From NCBI RefSeq assembly GCF_000477435.1, contig NC_022576.1, positions 372,001-436,000 on the forward strand: a stretch of 64,000 nucleotides of DNA, in the 5' to 3' direction. The DNA comes from Candidatus Symbiobacter mobilis CR (GTDB lineage: Bacteria; Pseudomonadota; Gammaproteobacteria; Burkholderiales; Burkholderiaceae_C). The notes beneath the pieces were generated by a model. The model was not told the DNA's origin and searched no databases. It saw nothing but the letters and a program-made list of their open reading frames with translations. Both the position numbers and the translations under genes were made by a program. Shown piece by piece: positions 59,765 to 64,000 of this stretch; the stretch's first letter is position 1; each line of letters opens with the position of its first letter.

Positions 59765-60658
59765 ATGGGACAAAAAATTCATCCTACGGGATTTCGGCTT
59801 TCCGTCAGTCGCAACTGGTCTTCTCGTTGGTATGCGCATGATAGAGATTTTGCAGGCATGCTCGCTGAAGATATCAAAGTGCGTGATTACCTGCGTGTCA
59901 AGCTTAAGAACGCATCGGTATCCAAGGTGTTGATCGAGCGACCTGCGCGCAATGCCCGAATCACGATTTTTTCGGCTCGGCCTGGTGTCGTCATCGGTAA
60001 AAAAGGAGAAGACATCGAAAATCTCAAGCGTGACCTGAGTCGTCAGCTCGGGGTTCCTGTGGCCATCAATATCGATGAGGTACGCAAACCAGAACTGGAT
60101 GCAAAACTGATTGCTGATTCCATCACGCAGCAGTTGGAAAAACGTATCATGTTCCGCCGTGCGATGAAACGTGCCATGCAAAACGCAATGCGGTCTGGTG
60201 CTCAGGGTATCAAGATCATGTCATCAGGGCGCCTCAATGGCATCGAGATTGCACGCACGGAGTGGTATCGCGAAGGTCGTGTGCCGCTACACACGTTGCG
60301 TGCTGACGTTGATTACGGTACTTCTGTTGCCAAGACGACGTATGGTGTGATTGGAGTGAAGGTTTGGGTATATAAAGGTGATACTCTGGGTCGTACAGAT
60401 GGTGTTGCCATTGATCCGAAGGCCGAAGAAGATCGCAAGGCGCGCTTTCCCCGCAAAGAGGAACGTGCGGCTCGGCCAGGAGTAGATCGCCCGGGAGCAG
60501 ATCGTGTTCGTCAGCCACGGCGTGTCGTTGGTGTCGCCACAGAACCCGTGGAAAAGAAAGAAGAACGTCCCTCTGCTGAAGAGGGCGCTACCCCCAAAAC
60601 GACTTTGCGTCGCGTTCCCAAGGTGGAACAAGTTGACGCCAAAGGAGAATCAGCATGA
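59765..60658 (+). CDS. rpsC: 30S ribosomal protein S3
   Basis: This 297-residue protein at the mRNA entry site has a KH domain ([18 protein letters not shown]) and the C-terminal S3 domain ([35 protein letters not shown]). A charged C-terminal extension of about 70 residues, rich in Arg, Glu and Pro, exceeds the E. coli length; similar tails occur in Burkholderiales. Its end overlaps rplP by four bases. Confidence 0.96.
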   Translation: MGQKIHPTGFRLSVSRNWSSRWYAHDRDFAGMLAEDIKVRDYLRVKLKNASVSKVLIERPARNARITIFSARPGVVIGKKGEDIENLKRDLSRQLGVPVAINIDEVRKPELDAKLIADSITQQLEKRIMFRRAMKRAMQNAMRSGAQGIKIMSSGRLNGIEIARTEWYREGRVPLHTLRADVDYGTSVAKTTYGVIGVKVWVYKGDTLGRTDGVAIDPKAEEDRKARFPRKEERAARPGVDRPGADRVRQPRRVVGVATEPVEKKEERPSAEEGATPKTTLRRVPKVEQVDAKGESA

Positions 60659-61071
60659 TGCAACCTGCGCGAAGGAAATACCGCAAAGAGCAAAAAGGCA
60701 GGAATACAGGCGTTGCCACGCGTGGTGCCACAGTAGCTTTTGGTGATTATGGGTTGAAGTGTGTGGATCGCGGTCGTCTGACTGCTCGTCAAATCGAGGC
60801 CGCGCGCCGCGCCATCACCCGCCATGTCAAGCGTGGCGGGCGGTTGTGGATTCGTGTTTTTCCTGACAAGCCTATTTCGCAGAAGCCGGCAGAAGTCCGC
60901 ATGGGAAATGGAAAAGGCAATCCGGAGTTCTATGTAGCGGAAATTCAACCAGGCAAAATAGTTTTTGAAATTGTTGGCGTTGCGGAACAGCTCGCGCGAG
61001 AAGCTTTTCAGTTGGCTGCGGCCAAGCTACCTTTGCGTACGACGTTTGTTGCACGCATGGTTGGACAGTAA
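60655..61071 (+). CDS. rplP: 50S ribosomal protein L16
   Basis: This 138-residue protein is next to the A-site tRNA elbow. It has [32 protein letters not shown] and [16 protein letters not shown]. Two ATG codons in a row open it, the first overlapping the rpsC stop. Residue two is Met where Leu is usual. Confidence 0.96.
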   Translation: MMQPARRKYRKEQKGRNTGVATRGATVAFGDYGLKCVDRGRLTARQIEAARRAITRHVKRGGRLWIRVFPDKPISQKPAEVRMGNGKGNPEFYVAEIQPGKIVFEIVGVAEQLAREAFQLAAAKLPLRTTFVARMVGQ

Positions 61072-61085
61072 ATGCTGGAGTCATC

Positions 61086-61304
61086 ATGGAAATAAAAACG
61101 AATCAGTTGACTACATTGCGCGCCATGGACATCGAAGGATTGCGCAAAGAAATCCGAGAGCGTCAAAAGGCGTATTTCTCTCTGCGAATGACACGCAAGA
61201 CCGATGTTCAGTTTTCTGTACATCAATTGCGTATGGCGCGACGGGGTATTGCCGTAGCGAAGACGATTCTTGTGGAAAAGTTGCGGTCTTCCTTGACTGC
61301 CTGA
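61086..61304 (+). CDS. rpmC: 50S ribosomal protein L29
   Basis: This 72-residue helical protein lies at the tunnel exit near L23. The core LRKEIRERQKAYFSLRMTRKT and VHQLRMARRGIAVAKTIL are recognisable. It has a short N-terminal extension. It lies 14 bases after rplP. Confidence 0.92.
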   Translation: MEIKTNQLTTLRAMDIEGLRKEIRERQKAYFSLRMTRKTDVQFSVHQLRMARRGIAVAKTILVEKLRSSLTA

Positions 61305-61320
61305 AAACAAAGGGTGAAGC

Positions 61321-61659
61321 ATGTCTAGTGAAAATTTGGCAGCCGAAGTGACTCCTGGGTTAGTGTCTGCGGATGATGTGCAAAATAGTGCAAGCGCACC
61401 TAGAAAGTCTTTGCGTAGAACTTTGGTAGGCAAGGTGGTCAGTGATCAACGCGCCAAGACTGTAACTGTTTTGGTTGAGCGCCGTGTTCGGGATAAGTTG
61501 TATGGCAAAGTTGTTGCCCGTAGCAACAAATTTCACGCCCACGACGAGGACAATCAGTACAAGATTGGCGACATGGTGGAAATTGTGGAATGTAGGCCGA
61601 TTTCCAAAACAAAGTGCTGGGTAGTGTCGCGTTTGGTGCGGGAAGCGTCGTTGGTGTAA
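61321..61659 (+). CDS. rpsQ: 30S ribosomal protein S17
   Basis: This 112-residue OB-fold protein binds 16S rRNA early in assembly. The core runs from [23 protein letters not shown] through [18 protein letters not shown]. An N-terminal acidic extension of about 28 residues is longer than in E. coli. It is the last ribosomal gene here; rplN and the spc operon do not follow. Confidence 0.94.
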   Translation: MSSENLAAEVTPGLVSADDVQNSASAPRKSLRRTLVGKVVSDQRAKTVTVLVERRVRDKLYGKVVARSNKFHAHDEDNQYKIGDMVEIVECRPISKTKCWVVSRLVREASLV

Positions 61660-61680
61660 AGTGTGAACATGCGATGACGG

Positions 61681-61710
61681 CAACGTAAAATGTGCCAACG
61701 TAAAATGTGC
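61681..61710. repeat. 15-bp perfect tandem duplication
   Basis: CAACGTAAAATGTGC occurs twice head to tail right after rpsQ and before its terminator. It may be a local slippage product or a target-site-like scar. Confidence 0.85.
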
Positions 61711-61731
61711 ATAAGCCAGTACTATAGTTAG

Positions 61732-61766
61732 AAAAAAAGGGGACTTTGTTGGTTCCCTTTTTTTTT
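61732..61766. terminator. Intrinsic terminator at the end of the S10 operon
   Basis: AAAAAAAGGGGAC pairs with GTTCCCTTTTTTT across a TTTGTTG loop, followed by more T on the plus strand. Its A and T flanks would also let it work in the other direction. It closes the ribosomal transcript 73 bases after rpsQ. Confidence 0.85.
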
Positions 61767-61876
61767 GCGTGTGCATACCAATTTTTTTCTATAAGTATAG
61801 TCTACTGGTTTAATATATTACTTCTTATGTTGTCGTGTGCTGTATTAAATGAAAATTAACGATCTGCAATGAAGTT

Positions 61877-63262
61877 ATGTTTAGTTTCATTTCATTAAGT
61901 AAAATTTTCTGTTTTTTAGCGGTAGTTAATCTATTTTTCTTTTCTAGTAGTGTATCCGCAGAAGAAAAAGCCATCCTTGGTAAAGAGCCGTGGTTATTTT
62001 ATGAGTACGATCTGATCAATGAGAGTTTTTCCCCAGGCATTCAGGATTCTATAGATGTAATTTGGAAATTTGACAAGATACTCAAATCTAATGGGATCCA
62101 GTTAGTTTTTGTTCTGGTTCCTGTGAAGATGAGGATTTATGAAAAGTATTTACCGAACGATCTGATCATGAAACCTTTCATGGCAGAGAATTATGATCGT
62201 ATCCTCAAGAAACTGGGCGAACAAAATGTAGCTGTTGTTGATCTGAATACAGCGATGTTGAAGAGTTCAGATCGTGACTCTGATATGCCATTTTTCTTCA
62301 GAATGGATACCCATTGGTCGCCAACAGGGGTCATATTTTCTGCAAAAACTATCAAAGAATATCTGGCAAACAAAAAAGAATTTCAAGATATTTTGAATTC
62401 GATTCCAAGTACGAATTACATTCTCACGCAGAGTAAGCGTAAGGTGCATTCCAAAATTCGTGATTTATTAATGATGTTACCGCAAGATTCTCCTGCTCAT
62501 CGTTATCCATTAGATAGGTATTATCAAGTAAGTGTCAGCAAATCTGCGGTGAAAGAAGACGTTATGGGTGCAACCTCGCTAGGTAGCATTGCATTGGTGG
62601 GAACCAGTTATTCTCAAGACTGGACTGGTTTTTCTGACGCATTGCGGTATGTATTGCAACGTGAGGTATTGACTGTTGCAGTCAATGCAGATCAAGGACC
62701 GTGGGTGGGAATGTTGAAGTATTTGAGAAATGATGCCTTCCATAGTGTTCCGGCCAAAATTTTGCTTTGGGAGATACCGGAGCGAGCGATGATCGCTCCA
62801 CCGAATTTTTTGTATCGTGCAGAACGCAACAGATTCGACAATGCTGAATGGCTCTCCCGCGCTGGTGCTTGGGTTCAGCAAACATGCACACCGTCTACCA
62901 TCACGACCAGTATTTCTCCACTAAGTTTGGGTATATCGGCCAAAGTTGCTGAGGGGATTTCCGCATCCAATACCAAAGATGCGGATTTTGTCGAGTTTTC
63001 TTTCCATCCAGCCTTACAGGCCAAAGACTACATTAACGTGATGCTATCGACTACTGGTGGAAATATCACTGTGGAAGCATTTGAAAAATCCAAGCCTGCG
63101 CGGCGTGTTTCTTTGGAAGTGGCCAACGATGGTGCAGAACACGTGTTGAAAACGCCCGTCGCTTTTGGTCAGCAATCGGTAGATCGTGTACGCATTTATC
63201 CCGGTGCAAGTGGGTCTTTTGCACTGCGTCAGTGGAAAGTGTGTCAGCAGAGCCTTCCCTAG
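61877..63262 (+). CDS. AlgX/AlgJ-like SGNH O-acetyltransferase, AT-rich
   Basis: This 461-residue exported protein has a signal peptide ending near SVSA-E (about 28). The SGNH domain has LGKEPWLFYEYD, catalytic D144-x-H146 in RMDTHWSPTG and the likely nucleophile S244 in GTSYS. YLRNDAFHSVPAKILLWEIPER is shared with the gene at 30829. The last 120 residues form an extra beta-rich domain, so the layout is that of AlgX (SGNH plus carbohydrate-binding module). Base composition is clearly AT-rich, especially in the first half, unlike its neighbours. It stands alone between the S10 operon terminator and hrpA, which suggests acquisition by transfer. Confidence 0.78.
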   Translation: MFSFISLSKIFCFLAVVNLFFFSSSVSAEEKAILGKEPWLFYEYDLINESFSPGIQDSIDVIWKFDKILKSNGIQLVFVLVPVKMRIYEKYLPNDLIMKPFMAENYDRILKKLGEQNVAVVDLNTAMLKSSDRDSDMPFFFRMDTHWSPTGVIFSAKTIKEYLANKKEFQDILNSIPSTNYILTQSKRKVHSKIRDLLMMLPQDSPAHRYPLDRYYQVSVSKSAVKEDVMGATSLGSIALVGTSYSQDWTGFSDALRYVLQREVLTVAVNADQGPWVGMLKYLRNDAFHSVPAKILLWEIPERAMIAPPNFLYRAERNRFDNAEWLSRAGAWVQQTCTPSTITTSISPLSLGISAKVAEGISASNTKDADFVEFSFHPALQAKDYINVMLSTTGGNITVEAFEKSKPARRVSLEVANDGAEHVLKTPVAFGQQSVDRVRIYPGASGSFALRQWKVCQQSLP

Positions 63263-63348
63263 GTTCTCCTAGTCTGGGTCTGCAAGAAGGTGCAAAACTT
63301 CTGTATCTTGCAAGACTGGTGCATTTTCTGCAGTGTGATAGCCCCGAT

Positions 63349-64000
63349 TCAGCGTATTTGAACCCAGGTTTTTTCCAGTCTTTTCACGCTGACGGGGTAC
63401 GCGGTTCGTAGCTCTTGTGCAAACAAACCGATGCGCAATTCTTCCAGCATCCAACGGTAGTCTAGTAGTCGCCCTTCTGTTGGGCCGCCACGTTCCTGCA
63501 CTGTCTTCCAGTATCGCGATTCGACTGCCCAAATTTCCTTGGTTCGTTCCTGGTCACGCGCAGGGTCGTCCTTGCATTTGTCCAGCCGCAGTGCCATGCC
63601 GCGCAGATACCGTGGGAAGTGTTGCAAGGCTTCCCACTGTGTTTCTACAAGAAAATGCTTGTGCAGCAAGTGCCCCAGTTGCCTCCGTATATCCTGCAAG
63701 GTATCTGTGGGATAAGCGCCATCACGCACCTTGCGTAGCACGATTGTGCATTCCTCCAGTATCACCAGGCACTGTTTGCAGACTTCTTGGTGTACTAGTG
63801 CAAGCCTCCCTTTGCCTTGCTCCAGCACTACCTGAAATTCTTCTGGATTGGTTGGTTGCGGTCCTTGTAAAAAAGCCCTATCGATAGCCACAGCCATGAT
63901 TTGCGGGCGCAACTCTTCGACCGATTTGGTAAGGCCCCATTCCGCCGCCAGCTTGTGCTGAAGCAGCGTGAACAAAGACCGATCCATCGATGGTGGCAGG
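63349..64000 (-). CDS. hrpA: ATP-dependent RNA helicase HrpA, C-terminal part
   Basis: The frame is open at the right edge, and at least 217 codons are visible. They match the DUF3418 C-terminal domain of HrpA-type DEAH helicases: IWAVESRYWKTVQERG, YRWMLEELRIGLFAQELRTAYPVSVKRLEKTW at the end. HrpA acts on stalled or collided ribosomes in E. coli. The helicase core lies outside the window. It converges on the AlgX-like gene with an 86-base gap in which I see no terminator. Confidence 0.78.
   Translation of the reverse strand, partial: LPPSMDRSLFTLLQHKLAAEWGLTKSVEELRPQIMAVAIDRAFLQGPQPTNPEEFQVVLEQGKGRLALVHQEVCKQCLVILEECTIVLRKVRDGAYPTDTLQDIRRQLGHLLHKHFLVETQWEALQHFPRYLRGMALRLDKCKDDPARDQERTKEIWAVESRYWKTVQERGGPTEGRLLDYRWMLEELRIGLFAQELRTAYPVSVKRLEKTWVQIR

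Overview
The window looks like chromosome from a motile betaproteobacterium, most likely Burkholderiales and close to Comamonadaceae. The evidence is a small Trp-rich membrane protein of a type known from that order, gatCAB divergent from mreBCD-mrdA, a str operon followed by an S10 operon, an H-x-x-x-Y P-II protein of the betaproteobacterial type, and moderately high GC with short gene spacing. Species cannot be named from sequence alone. I saw no insertion sequence, prophage, CRISPR array or rRNA operon.

Layout. 1-1467: a cheY-like regulator (cut by the left edge) and a methyl-accepting protein. 1933-10131: single housekeeping genes (polyprenyl-phosphate sugar transferase, murI, class I fumarase, YqhA, cytochrome c, response-regulator diguanylate cyclase, miaB). 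10170-15850: two translationally coupled membrane GGDEF/EAL proteins. 15905-20555: SPOR protein, dusA, SPFH/NfeD pair, exonuclease III. 20728-31896: two divergent gene sets that look like one exopolysaccharide system. 31954-38678: cheW-nadE-glnB, a basic amino acid decarboxylase, pyrE and a DUF4124 protein. 38884-42311: gatCAB. 42853-48618: mreBCD, mrdA and a coupled creatininase-fold gene. 49197-50622: greB and a porin. 50773-50981: tRNA-Gly and tRNA-Cys. 51251-61659: the str operon and S10 operon. 61877-63262: an AT-rich AlgX-like gene. The right edge holds the 3' end of hrpA.

The most notable system is 20728-31896. One strand encodes a BcsE-family c-di-GMP sensor with an RPGD motif, a TPR plus beta-barrel outer-membrane protein, a PgaC-like processive GT2 synthase, a small PgaD-sized membrane protein and a membrane-anchored NodB-like deacetylase. 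The opposite strand encodes a lipoprotein paralogue of that deacetylase that has lost the His pair, an AlgF-like protein and an AlgJ-like SGNH protein. It mixes parts from the cellulose (BcsE), PNAG (PgaABCD) and alginate (AlgF/J/X) systems, with no BcsA/B/C and no AlgI in the window. Three GGDEF proteins lie within 13 kb and could supply c-di-GMP, and a second AlgJ/AlgX-like gene lies 30 kb away at 61877.

Other structure includes a GGAAACGC repeat array upstream of cheW with an isolated copy in the divergent exopolysaccharide promoter region, dispersed REP-like palindromes, and apparent intrinsic terminators inside the str operon. The tuf gene has codon use unlike fusA.
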